From: Actinomycetales bacterium
GTDB lineage: Bacteria; Actinomycetota; Actinomycetes; S36-B12
Direction of reading: 5' to 3'
Assembly (NCBI GenBank): GCA_017849335.1
Contig: JAFIHP010000190.1
Span: 1-15,721 of the forward strand
Length of the DNA stretch: 15,721 nt
Part shown: positions 6,237 through 14,428 of the stretch, piece by piece
Numbering within the stretch: position 1 is the first letter of the stretch
How the letters are laid out: every line of letters starts with the position of its first letter
The notes under the pieces: generated by a model
What the model saw: the letters and a program-made list of their open reading frames with translations, nothing else
Told to the model about the DNA's origin: nothing
Databases searched by the model: none
Program-made: the position numbers and the translations under genes

Positions 6237-7402
6237 CCGCGCGTCCCCAGCGATCGCCCGATCACGACGCGCTGGACCTGGTTGGTTCCCTCGACGATCT
6301 GCAGCACCTTCGCCTCGCGGAAGTAGCGCTCCAGCGGGAAGTCCGCGGTGTAGCCCGCCCCGCCGAGAACCTGGACCGCGTCGGTCGTGACGCGCATCGC
6401 GGCATCCGTGGCGGCGAGCTTCGCCATGGCCGCATGCGTGCCGAACGGCAGGCCGGCATCTCGTCGCCGTGCGGCGTCGACGTACAGCGCCCGGGCACTC
6501 GCAACGGCCGTCGCCATGTCCGCGAGCATGAACGACAGCCCCTGGAACTGCGCGATCGGCCGGCCGAACTGCTCGCGCTGCCCGGCGTACGCGACGGCGG
6601 CGTCGAGCGCCGCCTGGGACAGGCCGACGGCGCACGCGGCGATGCCGAGTCGACCGGCGTCCAGGGCCGCCAGGGCGATCGGGAAGCCCTGGCCCTCGGC
6701 GCCGATGCGGTGGTCGGCCGGGAGGCGGACACCGTCCAGGATCAGCTGTGCCGTGGGCGACGACATGGCGCCCATCTTGCGCTCGGGCGGAGCGGAGGTC
6801 AGGCCGGTCACGTCTCCCGGCAGATGCAGGCAGGTGATCCCGCGCGCCCCGTCGTCGGACGTCCGGGCCATCAGCGCGTACGAGTCCGCTCGGCCGCCGT
6901 GCGTGATCCAGGCCTTCGTGCCGGACACGACGTAGCCGTCGGGATCGCGGTCGGCCCGGGTCCGAAGCGAGGCGGCGTCGGACCCCGCGTCGGACTCGGA
7001 CAGGCAGTAGCCGCCGACGAGGTCGCCGCCGAGCAGGTCCGGGAGCCAGCGGGACTGCTGCTCGGCGGTCCCGTGCGTGGCCAGCGGGAAGCACGACAGC
7101 CAGTGGACGCTGACGCTGACCGCGACGGACATCCACGCCCGCGCGATCTCCTCCAGCGCCTGCAGGTAGACCTCCGCGGGCTGGCCGCCGCCGCCGAGAT
7201 CCTCGGCGTAGGGCAGGCCGAGCACACCGAGCCCTCCCAGCGCGCGCAGGCGGTCGCGTGGGAACTCCCCGGCCGCCTCGGCCTGGTCGGCGGCGGGAGC
7301 GAGCTCGGCCGCCGCGAACTCCTCGACGAGAGCGAGCAGGTCGACGGCCTCTTCGGTCGGGAGCAGCCGGGTGACGGAGGCTCCGCGCCACGCGTACGCC
7401 AT
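6233..7402 (-). CDS. Acyl-CoA dehydrogenase
   Basis: FAD-dependent acyl-CoA dehydrogenase of 389 residues, the usual length, oxidising an acyl-CoA to the 2-enoyl-CoA and passing electrons to electron-transfer flavoprotein. The three parts are all present: N-terminal helical domain (about 15-128), beta domain with the FAD-contacting signature CLSESDAGSDAAS (133-145) and WITHGG (165-170), and C-terminal helical domain with GREQFGRPI-type sequence (about 274-283), QVLGGAGYTADFPLER (344-359) and the catalytic base E371 in IVEGTNQ. The position of E371 is that of short/medium-chain and butyryl-type enzymes; the exact substrate is not predictable. The ATG is 13 bases after the dipeptidase stop, preceded by a modest GGGGA. 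No etf genes are nearby. Confidence 0.93.
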   Translation of the reverse strand: MAYAWRGASVTRLLPTEEAVDLLALVEEFAAAELAPAADQAEAAGEFPRDRLRALGGLGVLGLPYAEDLGGGGQPAEVYLQALEEIARAWMSVAVSVSVHWLSCFPLATHGTAEQQSRWLPDLLGGDLVGGYCLSESDAGSDAASLRTRADRDPDGYVVSGTKAWITHGGRADSYALMARTSDDGARGITCLHLPGDVTGLTSAPPERKMGAMSSPTAQLILDGVRLPADHRIGAEGQGFPIALAALDAGRLGIAACAVGLSQAALDAAVAYAGQREQFGRPIAQFQGLSFMLADMATAVASARALYVDAARRRDAGLPFGTHAAMAKLAATDAAMRVTTDAVQVLGGAGYTADFPLERYFREAKVLQIVEGTNQVQRVVIGRSLGTRG

Positions 7403-7415
7403 CAGCGGGTCCCCA

Positions 7416-8519
7416 TCACACGGTCTGCAGCTCGTGGGGGCGGTGGTTGGCGGCGATGCCGCCGTCGGCCGTCGCGATGACGATGTCCTCGATCCGCGCC
7501 CCGTACCGTCCCTCGACATAGAAACCGGGCTCGATGCTGAAGGCCATGCCCGGCTCCAGCAGGAGCACGTTGCCCTCGACGATGTACGGGTCCTCGTGGG
7601 TCTGCAGCCCGATGCCGTGGCCGGTGCGGTGGATGAAGAGCTCGCCGTACCCGGCGTCCTCGAGCCCCGTGCGCGCCGCGGAGTCCACGCTCTCGCAGGT
7701 GACGCCGGCCCGCACGTGCTGGACGGCCGCCGCCTGCGCCGCGAGGAGCACGTCGTACGCAGCCTGGAAGTCCGCGGGCGGCTCGCCGATGGCGTACGTC
7801 CGCGTGCAGTCGCTGCAGTAGCCGCTCGGCATCGTCCCGCCGATGTCGACGACGACGACGTCGCCCGCCTGGAGCACCCGGTCCGAGACCTCGTGGTGCG
7901 GGCTGGCCCCGTTCGGCCCGCTCCCGACGATGACGAAGTCGACCGTCGCGTGACCCTCGGCGAGGATGAGGTCGCTGATCTCGGCGCCGACCGCGCGCTC
8001 GGTGCGACCCGGACGCAGCAGGGCAGAGACCTGCGCGTGCACGCGGTCGATCGCCGCGCCGGCCTCGACGAGGGCGTCGATCTCGGCCTCGTCCTTCCGC
8101 ATGCGCAGCGGACCGATGAGCGCACCGGCGAGGACCTGCGACGCGTGCGGCATCGCCTGGCGCAGCGCGAGCACCTTCTCGGCCCACATGTGGTCATCGA
8201 GGGCGACCACGCCGCTTGTGCCGAGCAGGCCGGCCACGAGCGCGTACGGGTCGTCGAGCTCGCCCCAGGAGGCGACCTCGATGCCCAGGGCGCCGATCGG
8301 GCTGGCGAGCGCGGCCAGTCGCTCGAGGCCGGGGGCGACGAGCACCGGGTCGCCCTCCGCGCGGACGACCAGGCAGGTCAACCGCTCCAACGGCTTCGCG
8401 TCGTACCCGGTCAGGTACAGCAGGTCCGGACCCGGGGTGACCAGGACCCCGTCGACCTGCCGCACCGACGCGGCCCGCTGCACCGCCTCCAGCCGTCCGG
8501 CGAAGTCGCCGCTGTGCAT
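7416..8519 (-). CDS. pepE: M24 family Xaa-Pro dipeptidase / aminopeptidase
   Basis: Cytoplasmic metallopeptidase of 367 residues of the pita-bread (M24B) fold, expected to cleave Xaa-Pro bonds in short peptides. An N-terminal creatinase-type domain (about 8-135) is followed by the catalytic domain. All five metal ligands are visible: D225 (VVVVDIGG), D237 (GYCSDCTRTY), H301 (RTGHGIG), E330 (FSIEPGFY) and E344 (ARIEDIV). Starts at ATG 8519 with GGAG five bases upstream. It faces the exonuclease gene head to head, as pepE (Rv2089c) faces Rv2090 in M. tuberculosis, which is the reason for the symbol; it is unrelated to E. coli pepE. It is probably the first gene of the right-to-left operon ending at lnt/ppm1. 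Confidence 0.92.
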   Translation of the reverse strand: MHSGDFAGRLEAVQRAASVRQVDGVLVTPGPDLLYLTGYDAKPLERLTCLVVRAEGDPVLVAPGLERLAALASPIGALGIEVASWGELDDPYALVAGLLGTSGVVALDDHMWAEKVLALRQAMPHASQVLAGALIGPLRMRKDEAEIDALVEAGAAIDRVHAQVSALLRPGRTERAVGAEISDLILAEGHATVDFVIVGSGPNGASPHHEVSDRVLQAGDVVVVDIGGTMPSGYCSDCTRTYAIGEPPADFQAAYDVLLAAQAAAVQHVRAGVTCESVDSAARTGLEDAGYGELFIHRTGHGIGLQTHEDPYIVEGNVLLLEPGMAFSIEPGFYVEGRYGARIEDIVIATADGGIAANHRPHELQTV

Positions 8520-8600
8520 CCGTGCTCCGTTCGTCGTCGCCCGCGGGCCGTCCGTGCGCGCGTCGAGTCTATGTCGGCACCGGCTGCCAGACTGGCGCCC
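8520..8600. promoter_or_regulatory. Divergent promoter region between pepE and the exonuclease
   Basis: An 81-base gap between two outward-facing genes must hold both promoters. TAGACT on the minus strand (8566-8571) fits a -10 box for pepE, about 50 bases before its ATG, but its -35 is poor. CAGACT on the plus strand (8588-8593) lies seven bases before the exonuclease ATG and could give a leaderless transcript, which would explain the absence of a ribosome binding site there. Both assignments are weak. Confidence 0.3.
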
Positions 8601-9548
8601 ATGAGCACTGCCGCCACCATGGTGCTGGACTCCGCGTCGCTGTACTTCCGGTCGTTCTTCGCCCTCCCCGAGTCGATGACCGCACCGGACGGCCGTCCGC
8701 ACAACGCCGTGCGCGGGTTCGTGTCGACACTCACGCGGCTCGTCGACGCGCACAGCCCGGCGTCGGTCGTCGCCGCGTGGGACGCCGACTGGCGTCCGGC
8801 CTGGCGCGTCGCGCTGCTCCCCTCGTACAAGACGCACCGCCTCGCCGACCCTGCGGGGGCCGAGTCCGGGGCGGGCGGGGCACCGCCCGGCGAGATGGAG
8901 CCGGAGTCCCTCGGCCCGCAGGCCGTCGCGATCGAGGGTCTGCTCACGGCGTTGGGGGTGCCGGTGTGGGGCGTCCCCGAGCACGAGGCCGACGACGTCG
9001 TGGCGAGCGTGTGCGCCCAGGTCCGGGGACCGGTCGTGGCCGTCTCCGGCGACCGCGACCTGGTCCAGGTCGTCTCCGACTCCGCGCGGCTGCTGCTGGC
9101 CGTCAACGGCGGGATGGAGAAGTGGCCGCTGCTGGACGCCGACGCGGTGCGCGAGCGGTTCGGGGTCGACGCCGGGCGCTACGTCGACCTCGCCGTGCTG
9201 CGCGGCGACCCGTCCGACGGGATCCCGGGTGTGCCGGGGATCGGAGCCAAGACCGCGGCGGCGCTCGTCGAGGCGTTCGGCGGCGTCGAGGACATTCTCG
9301 CCGCCGCCGCGAGCACGCCGGTACGCCCGATGACCGCCCGGCTCGCGGCCGCCCTGACCACCTCGGCCGACGAGGTGCGTCGTGCTCGGGTCGTGGCCAC
9401 CGCGCGGCCGGACCTCGCTCTCCCCGGGACGCCCCCACCGCTGCCGGTCGTCGCCGCGGACCCCGACGGGCTGGCGGCCCTGGCCGACGCGTGGGGCGTC
9501 CAGCGCCAGATCGCCGACCTGCACGCGGCGATTGCTCGCACCCGCTGA
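8601..9548 (+). CDS. Stand-alone 5'-3' exonuclease / flap nuclease (PolA N-domain type)
   Basis: A 315-residue homologue of the 5' nuclease domain of DNA polymerase I, likely to remove RNA primers or 5' flaps. The acidic metal-binding residues are in place: D10 (VLDSASLYFR), D61 (AAWDADW), E129/D131/D132 (HEADDVV), D151/D153 (SGDRDL), D203/D206 (RGDPSDGIPG). The arch basic motif is SYKTHR (75-80), and the helix-hairpin-helix VPGIGAKTAAAL begins at 211. The insert at about 82-103 is Gly/Glu/Pro-rich. The ATG has no clear ribosome binding site; an in-frame ATG at 8571 would add ten residues (MSAPAARLAP) and is the alternative start. Same place and orientation as Rv2090 in M. tuberculosis. It ends eight bases from the convergent helY. 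Confidence 0.93.
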   Translation: MSTAATMVLDSASLYFRSFFALPESMTAPDGRPHNAVRGFVSTLTRLVDAHSPASVVAAWDADWRPAWRVALLPSYKTHRLADPAGAESGAGGAPPGEMEPESLGPQAVAIEGLLTALGVPVWGVPEHEADDVVASVCAQVRGPVVAVSGDRDLVQVVSDSARLLLAVNGGMEKWPLLDADAVRERFGVDAGRYVDLAVLRGDPSDGIPGVPGIGAKTAAALVEAFGGVEDILAAAASTPVRPMTARLAAALTTSADEVRRARVVATARPDLALPGTPPPLPVVAADPDGLAALADAWGVQRQIADLHAAIARTR

Positions 9549-9555
9549 GGGCGGG
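9541..9555. terminator. Hairpin between convergent exonuclease and helY ends
   Basis: CCCGC-TGAGG-GCGGG forms a 5-bp perfect stem whose loop includes the exonuclease TGA; helY ends at 9557 on the other strand. A hairpin at a convergent gene end suggests a two-way terminator, but there is no T-run on either side. Confidence 0.35.
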
Positions 9556-9556
9556 G

Positions 9557-12268
9557 TCAGAACGCGACGACGCCGCGGTTCACCAGGTCGGCGGCGATCC
9601 GGGCACGCTCCCGCAGCGGGTCGTCGGCGGGGACGGCCTGGGCGATCTGACCCAGGAGGTCGATGACCTGCCGCATCCACCGCACGAGGTCGCCGGCGCC
9701 GATGTCGGCGATCGACAGGACCTTCAGCAGGTTCGTGCCCGACGCCCACCGGAACGTCGCCTCGACCAGCCCCGGGTCGGGACGACGGGTCACGTCCAGG
9801 GCGTGCCGGGCCTCGACCTCGTGCAGGTCTCCCCACAGGCCCATCAGGTCGGCGACCGCGCGACGCACCGCCGGGTTCGACGACGGGGGTGGTGCGTCGT
9901 CGTCCTGGCCCCGCGACTCGTAGACCAGCGCCGCGCAGGCGGCGGCCAGCTCCGCGGGTTCGAGCTCCGCCCACGCACCGCTGAGCAGCGCCTGCGCGCC
10001 GAGCAGGTCGGACTCCGAGTACAGCCGCATCAGCAGGCGGCCGTGCGCGGTCACCTCGGATCCGTCCGCCGAGAGGTACCCAAGCTCGGCCAGGACCTCG
10101 CACACCCGGTCGAAGCGGCGCGCGATCGAGCTGGTCCGGCCCCCGACCCGGCGCTGCAGCTCGGCGACCTGGCGGTTCGTCCGGTGGTACCGCTCCGCCC
10201 AGCGCGCATGCGCCTCGCGGTCCGAGCAGCCGTGGCACGGGTGCTGCCGCATCGCCTGGCGAAGCGCCGCGATCTCGTCGTCCTCGACCCGCGCCGGCCG
10301 TCGTCGTCGCTGCTCGTACGGCACCTCCTCGACGGCCGCGCGCAGCACGGACGCGAGGTCGGCCCGTGCGCGGACGTCGCGCTCCGCGAACCGGTGAGGT
10401 ACCGGGATGCGGGCGAAGGGCTCGACGGGCAGGCGGGTGTCCGCCACGGACAGCCGCCGGACCTGGCCGTCGGCCGTCAGGACCATGGGCCGGGCCTGCT
10501 CGCGGGGCTGCCGGCTTCGGCGGGAGTCCAGCACGACGGCCGGACCCGCCCGGCGGCCGTTCGGGATGACGAACACGTCGCCGGGCCGCAGTGCCAGCCA
10601 CGACTCCTCGGCCTGGTCGCGGCGCTCGGCGGCGGCGCGCCGGCCGTCCTCCTTCTCCCGTCGGCTGATGTCCTCGCGCAGGGCGGCGTACTCGGCGAAG
10701 TCGCCCAGGTGGCACGACATGGCCGCGAGGTAGCCGTCGCGGGCCTCCTCCAGCCGCCGGAGCTCCGTCGCGAGTCCGACCACGGCGCGGTCAGCCTGGA
10801 ACTGCGCGAAGGACGTCTCGAGGACCTCACGTGCCGCGTGCCGACCCATCCGGGACACCAGGTTGACGGCCATGTTGTAGCCGGGCTGGAACGACGAGCG
10901 CAGGGGGTACGTGCGGGTCGAGGCCAGCCCGGCGAGCACCCGCGGGTCCAGCGACGGCTGCCACAGGACGACGGCGTGCCCCTCGACGTCGATCCCGCGC
11001 CGCCCAGCGCGGCCCGTCAGCTGGGTGTACTCCCCCGGCGTCAGGTCGACATGCGTCTCGCCGTTCCACTTCACGAGCTTCTCGAGCACGACCGACTTGG
11101 CCGGCATGTTGATGCCCAGCGCGAGCGTCTCGGTGGCGAAGACGACCTTCACCAGTCCGCGCTGGAACAGTCGCTCGACGACCTCCTTGAACACCGGCAG
11201 CAGACCGGCGTGGTGGGCGGCCAGGCCACGCTCGAGCGCTTCGAGCCACTCGCCGAACCCCAGGGCGGCCAGGTCCTCGTCGGCGAGCTGCTCGGTGGCC
11301 TCCACCGCGACCCGCCGGATCTCCCGGCGCTCGTCCGGTGAGGTCAGGCGAAGACCGGCTCCCAGGCACTGCTGCACCGCCTCGTCGCATCCGACCCGGC
11401 TGAACAGGAAGTAGATCGCCGGGAGCAGGGCCTCGCGCTGCAGGCGCTCGACGACCTCGCTGCGCCACGGCGTCTTCGGCCCGCTTCGTCGTCCGCGCTG
11501 TCGCTGGCGACGCGGGTCGCCGTGCCGCGCGTGCCGCTGCTCCTCGCGCGCCAGGCGGGTGAGCTCCGGGTTGACGATCCGCTGGTCGTCGTCGACGAAG
11601 AGGTCGTACAGGCGCGGGCCGGCCATGACGTGCTGCCACAGCGGGACCGGTCGGTGCTCCTCGACCACGATGGCGGTCCGTCCGCGCACGGCCTCCAGCC
11701 ACGCGCCGAACTCCTCGGCGTTGCTGACGGTCGCCGACAGCGCGGCCACGGTCACCGATTCGGGCAGGTGGATGATCACCTCTTCCCAGACCGCGCCGCG
11801 GAACCGGTCGGCCAGGTAGTGCACCTCGTCCATCACGACGTACGAGAGGTCCGCGAGCGTCGATGAGCGCGCGTACAGCATGTTGCGCAGGACCTCGGTC
11901 GTCATCACGACGACGGGGGCCTCGCCGTTGATGCTGTTGTCCCCGGTGAGAAGTCCGACCCGGTCGGCGCCGTAGCGCTCGACCAGGTCGGCGTACTTCT
12001 GGTTCGACAGCGCCTTGATCGGCGTCGTGTAGAAGCACTTGCGGCCCGCCGCAAGTGCCCGCTCCACGGCGAATTCCGCGACGACGGCCTTGCCCGCCCC
12101 GGTCGGGGCGGCGACGAGCACGCCCTGCCCGTCCTCGAGCGCCTGGCAGGCGCGAACCTGGAAGTCGTCGAGCCCGAACACGTACTCCGCCGCGAAGGCC
12201 GCCAGCTCGGTCCGTTCGAACCGGGCCCGGCCCCGTGCGGCCGCGTAGCGTTCCGCAGGGCTGGCCAT
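9557..12268 (-). CDS. helY: Ski2/Mtr4-like DEVH-box helicase HelY
   Basis: A 903-residue superfamily 2 helicase, full length for actinobacterial HelY, thought to unwind RNA in ATP-dependent processing. RecA domain 1 has Walker A APTGAGK (54-60), TTPIKAL (81-87), TGD (108-110), DEVH (147-150) and SAT (178-180). Domain 2 has the YFLFSR motif (286-291), FATETLALGINMPA (377-390) and motif VI QLTGRAGRRG (416-425). A stretch rich in Arg/Gln (about 242-262) separates the domains. The middle carries a HPCHGC pair of cysteines (676-681), typical of this family. The C-terminal DSHCT-type helical domain spans about 725-900. The ATG lies nine bases after the diacylglycerol kinase stop without a clear ribosome binding site, so translation may depend on the gene before it. 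Confidence 0.95.
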   Translation of the reverse strand: MASPAERYAAARGRARFERTELAAFAAEYVFGLDDFQVRACQALEDGQGVLVAAPTGAGKAVVAEFAVERALAAGRKCFYTTPIKALSNQKYADLVERYGADRVGLLTGDNSINGEAPVVVMTTEVLRNMLYARSSTLADLSYVVMDEVHYLADRFRGAVWEEVIIHLPESVTVAALSATVSNAEEFGAWLEAVRGRTAIVVEEHRPVPLWQHVMAGPRLYDLFVDDDQRIVNPELTRLAREEQRHARHGDPRRQRQRGRRSGPKTPWRSEVVERLQREALLPAIYFLFSRVGCDEAVQQCLGAGLRLTSPDERREIRRVAVEATEQLADEDLAALGFGEWLEALERGLAAHHAGLLPVFKEVVERLFQRGLVKVVFATETLALGINMPAKSVVLEKLVKWNGETHVDLTPGEYTQLTGRAGRRGIDVEGHAVVLWQPSLDPRVLAGLASTRTYPLRSSFQPGYNMAVNLVSRMGRHAAREVLETSFAQFQADRAVVGLATELRRLEEARDGYLAAMSCHLGDFAEYAALREDISRREKEDGRRAAAERRDQAEESWLALRPGDVFVIPNGRRAGPAVVLDSRRSRQPREQARPMVLTADGQVRRLSVADTRLPVEPFARIPVPHRFAERDVRARADLASVLRAAVEEVPYEQRRRRPARVEDDEIAALRQAMRQHPCHGCSDREAHARWAERYHRTNRQVAELQRRVGGRTSSIARRFDRVCEVLAELGYLSADGSEVTAHGRLLMRLYSESDLLGAQALLSGAWAELEPAELAAACAALVYESRGQDDDAPPPSSNPAVRRAVADLMGLWGDLHEVEARHALDVTRRPDPGLVEATFRWASGTNLLKVLSIADIGAGDLVRWMRQVIDLLGQIAQAVPADDPLRERARIAADLVNRGVVAF

Positions 12269-12277
12269 GGCGCCAGG

Positions 12278-13189
12278 CTACGTCGTCAGCACCGCGAGGG
12301 CACCGGGGCGCACCGTCACGTCGACCGGCAGCGGGCCGATGCGCTCGCCGTCGGCGTACGCGATCTGCCCCGGCGCCTCCACCCGGACCGTCCGAGCCCG
12401 GTACGTCGACACCGCCGGATGCAGCACGTGGGTGCCGCGGAACACGGTCGGGAACACGCGCAGGAGGGTCGGCCGGCTGACCGCCCCGAGCCAGAGGACG
12501 TCCAGCTGGCCGTCGTCCATCTGAGCCTGCGGGCAGATCCGCATGCCGCCGCCGTACCGGGGTCCGTTGCCGATCGACACGAGCATGCCCTCCCCGGTCC
12601 GCTCGGAGTCGTCCATCCGGACGCGATACTTCAGGGCGGTGAAGGAGGCCAGCTCGCGGACGATCGCGACGTTGTACCGCTGGCCGCCCATCCGCGACAT
12701 CCGGTTCGCCCGCTCGTTCACTGACGCGTCGAAGCCGGTGCACAGGACGCTGAGGAAGTGCCTCGACGTGCCGTCGTCCGTCCGCGCCACGCCCACGTCG
12801 ACCTGCCGCGTGCGCCCGCCCGCCAACGCGGCGACGAGCCAGGAGGCCGTGTCCTCGGGGTCACCCGTCGCCATGCCGAGCGAGGCGGCGATGTCGTCGC
12901 CGGAACCGCCGGCGACCACGCCCAGCGGCGTCGGGCCGTCGACGAGCGACTGGAGCACGGCGTGAACCGTTCCGTCTCCCCCGCAGGCGACGACCGCGCG
13001 GGCGCCCGCCGCTGCGGCCTGGGCGGCGACATCCGTTGCGGCGGACGCCGACGTGGGGAGGACGAGCCGGCACGCGACGCCCGCGTCGTTCAGTCGTCCG
13101 AGCGCCGCCCGCGCGTGTGCACCGGCGCGGCCGCCGCCTGCGCGAGGATTGGCGACGAGCCATACGTCGCCCGGGACTGCCCCCGTCAA
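12278..13189 (-). CDS. Diacylglycerol kinase family lipid kinase
   Basis: A 303-residue lipid kinase (DagK/YegS catalytic family) that should phosphorylate diacylglycerol or a related lipid with ATP. The N-terminal nucleotide-binding lobe has NPRAGGG (14-20) and the signature GGDGT (70-74). GSGDDIAASLG (95-105) stands where most members have GTGND. The C-terminal lobe has NGPRYGGGMRICPQA (208-222), a DDGQLDV segment and DGE (280-282). The start is an unusual TTG at 13189: TTGA overlaps the tatC stop, and GAGGA lies a few bases upstream. No other start codon precedes the essential first strand (WLVANP), which supports TTG. The kinase sits between tatC and helY, a position I recall from other actinobacteria. 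Confidence 0.9.
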   Translation of the reverse strand: MTGAVPGDVWLVANPRAGGGRAGAHARAALGRLNDAGVACRLVLPTSASAATDVAAQAAAAGARAVVACGGDGTVHAVLQSLVDGPTPLGVVAGGSGDDIAASLGMATGDPEDTASWLVAALAGGRTRQVDVGVARTDDGTSRHFLSVLCTGFDASVNERANRMSRMGGQRYNVAIVRELASFTALKYRVRMDDSERTGEGMLVSIGNGPRYGGGMRICPQAQMDDGQLDVLWLGAVSRPTLLRVFPTVFRGTHVLHPAVSTYRARTVRVEAPGQIAYADGERIGPLPVDVTVRPGALAVLTT

Positions 13190-14061
13190 CGATCCTCGTC
13201 GTATCGCTCGTCCAGCGGGCTGGGCCCGGACGGCGTCGGCGATGCCTCGTCGTCGGCCAGCTCGGAGTAGTCGACCTCACCGCGCAGACGTCGTCGCCGC
13301 GCCCGCCGCCGGTCGTTGAGCAGGCTCACGCCGATCGCGATGACGACGAGCACGAGGATCGGCCCGCCGAGGAGCGACATGTTCACCGGATCGCCCGTCG
13401 GCGTCGCCACGGCGGCGAACAGCATGATCGAGACGATGATCCAGCGCCACCAGCTCAGCAGCTTCCGTCCGGACAGCACCCCGGCGAAGTTGAGGAGGAC
13501 GAGCAGGAGGGGCACGAGGAACCCGATCCCGAAGACCAGGATCGTGCGCAGGAAGAACGACAGGTATCGGTCGACGGAGACGATGTTCTCGACTCCGTCC
13601 GGAGTGAAGCCGAACAGCAGCTCGAGCCCGATCGGCAGCACCGCGTAGGAGACCGCCACGCCCGCGAGGAACAGCGGGGTCGCCACCGCGGCGAAGCCGA
13701 GCGCCCACTGGCGTTCGTGCCGGTGCAGGCCCGGGGTCACGAACCGCCACAGCTGGTAGAGCCAGACGGGGGCCGCGATGATCGCGCCGGTCACGGCGGC
13801 GACCTGCAGCTGCAGCACGAACGGGTCGGCGACGCCGGTCAGCGCCAGCGTGACCTCGTGTCCCTCCGCCTTCGCCTGGGCGATGACGTCGTTGAACGGG
13901 GCCGACAGCCAGGCGAAGATCTGCGGGTAGTAATACCAGCCGACCGCCATACCGATCGCGATGGCGATTCCGGACTTGACCAGCCGGGACCGCAGCTCGC
14001 GCAGGTGCTCGGTGAGCGGCATGGCGGCCGTCCGGTCGGCCGACCGCTCCTTCACCGCCAT
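13186..14061 (-). CDS. tatC: Sec-independent protein translocase TatC
   Basis: The 291-residue polytopic core of the twin-arginine translocase, which recognises the RR signal peptide and exports folded proteins. Six membrane helices are visible (near 28-50, 84-105, 118-145, 168-195, 205-220, 232-248). The signal-peptide contact motif EHLRELRSR is at 18-26 and the second conserved cytoplasmic segment APVWLYQLWRFVTPGL-HRHER at about 97-117. The charged C-terminal tail (about 250-291; first basic RRRARRRRLR, then acidic) is cytoplasmic. The ATG at 14061 has no strong ribosome binding site; an in-frame ATG at residue 14 (MPLTEHL) is a possible alternative. It is 25 bases downstream of tatA in the same operon, and overlaps the lipid kinase start. 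Confidence 0.95.
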   Translation of the reverse strand: MAVKERSADRTAAMPLTEHLRELRSRLVKSGIAIAIGMAVGWYYYPQIFAWLSAPFNDVIAQAKAEGHEVTLALTGVADPFVLQLQVAAVTGAIIAAPVWLYQLWRFVTPGLHRHERQWALGFAAVATPLFLAGVAVSYAVLPIGLELLFGFTPDGVENIVSVDRYLSFFLRTILVFGIGFLVPLLLVLLNFAGVLSGRKLLSWWRWIIVSIMLFAAVATPTGDPVNMSLLGGPILVLVVIAIGVSLLNDRRRARRRRLRGEVDYSELADDEASPTPSGPSPLDERYDEDR

Positions 14062-14086
14062 GGGGACCGGTGCGTCCGTGCCGCGC

Positions 14087-14371
14087 TCAGCCCTCGGTGC
14101 GCTCGGCAGGGGCCGGCGCCGGGGCGGGCGCGGGGGTGACCGGCGCGGCGGGCGCCTCGACGGCCGTCGGCGTCGTGACAGCCGGCGCAGCCGGCGCGGC
14201 CGGCGTGCTCGCCGCGGTGTCGTCCTCGGTCAGACCCTTGGTCTCGGCCTTGAAGATCCGCAGCGAACGACCCAGGCCGCGCGCCGCGTCGGGCATCCGC
14301 TTGGCGCCGAAGAGCAGGACGACGATCAGCAGGATGATGAGGATCTCGGGGGCGCCGATCTGCTTGAACAC
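14087..14371 (-). CDS. tatA: Twin-arginine translocase subunit TatA
   Basis: The 94-residue pore-forming Tat subunit. A short N-terminus (IGAPEILIIL) and a single membrane helix (about 8-21) lead through the FGAKRMPD hinge (21-28) into an amphipathic helix (about 25-45, ARGLGRSLRIFKAE). The last 40 residues are an Ala/Pro-rich low-complexity tail with an AP repeat run, common in actinobacterial TatA. The start is the GTG at 14371, with GAGGAG (complement of 14377-14382) five bases upstream, one of the strongest ribosome binding sites in the window, fitting the high copy number of TatA relative to TatC. Confidence 0.95.
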   Translation of the reverse strand: MFKQIGAPEILIILLIVVLLFGAKRMPDAARGLGRSLRIFKAETKGLTEDDTAASTPAAPAAPAVTTPTAVEAPAAPVTPAPAPAPAPAERTEG

Positions 14372-14395
14372 AGGTACTCCTCGTAGGTCGCGCCG

Positions 14396-14428
14396 GCTGC
14401 CGGGCAGCGGCTGAGATCCAGGCTCAGC
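14396..14428 (-). terminator. Two tandem hairpins between pafC and tatA
   Basis: Read on the minus strand, GCTGAG-CCTGGAT-CTCAGC (14428-14410, 6-bp stem, 7-base loop) overlaps the pafC stop, and one base later GCTGC-CCG-GCAGC (14408-14396, 5-bp stem) follows, just before the tatA ribosome binding site. They may end or weaken transcription coming from pafBC, or set the mRNA processing boundary before tatA. No T-run follows. Confidence 0.4.
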
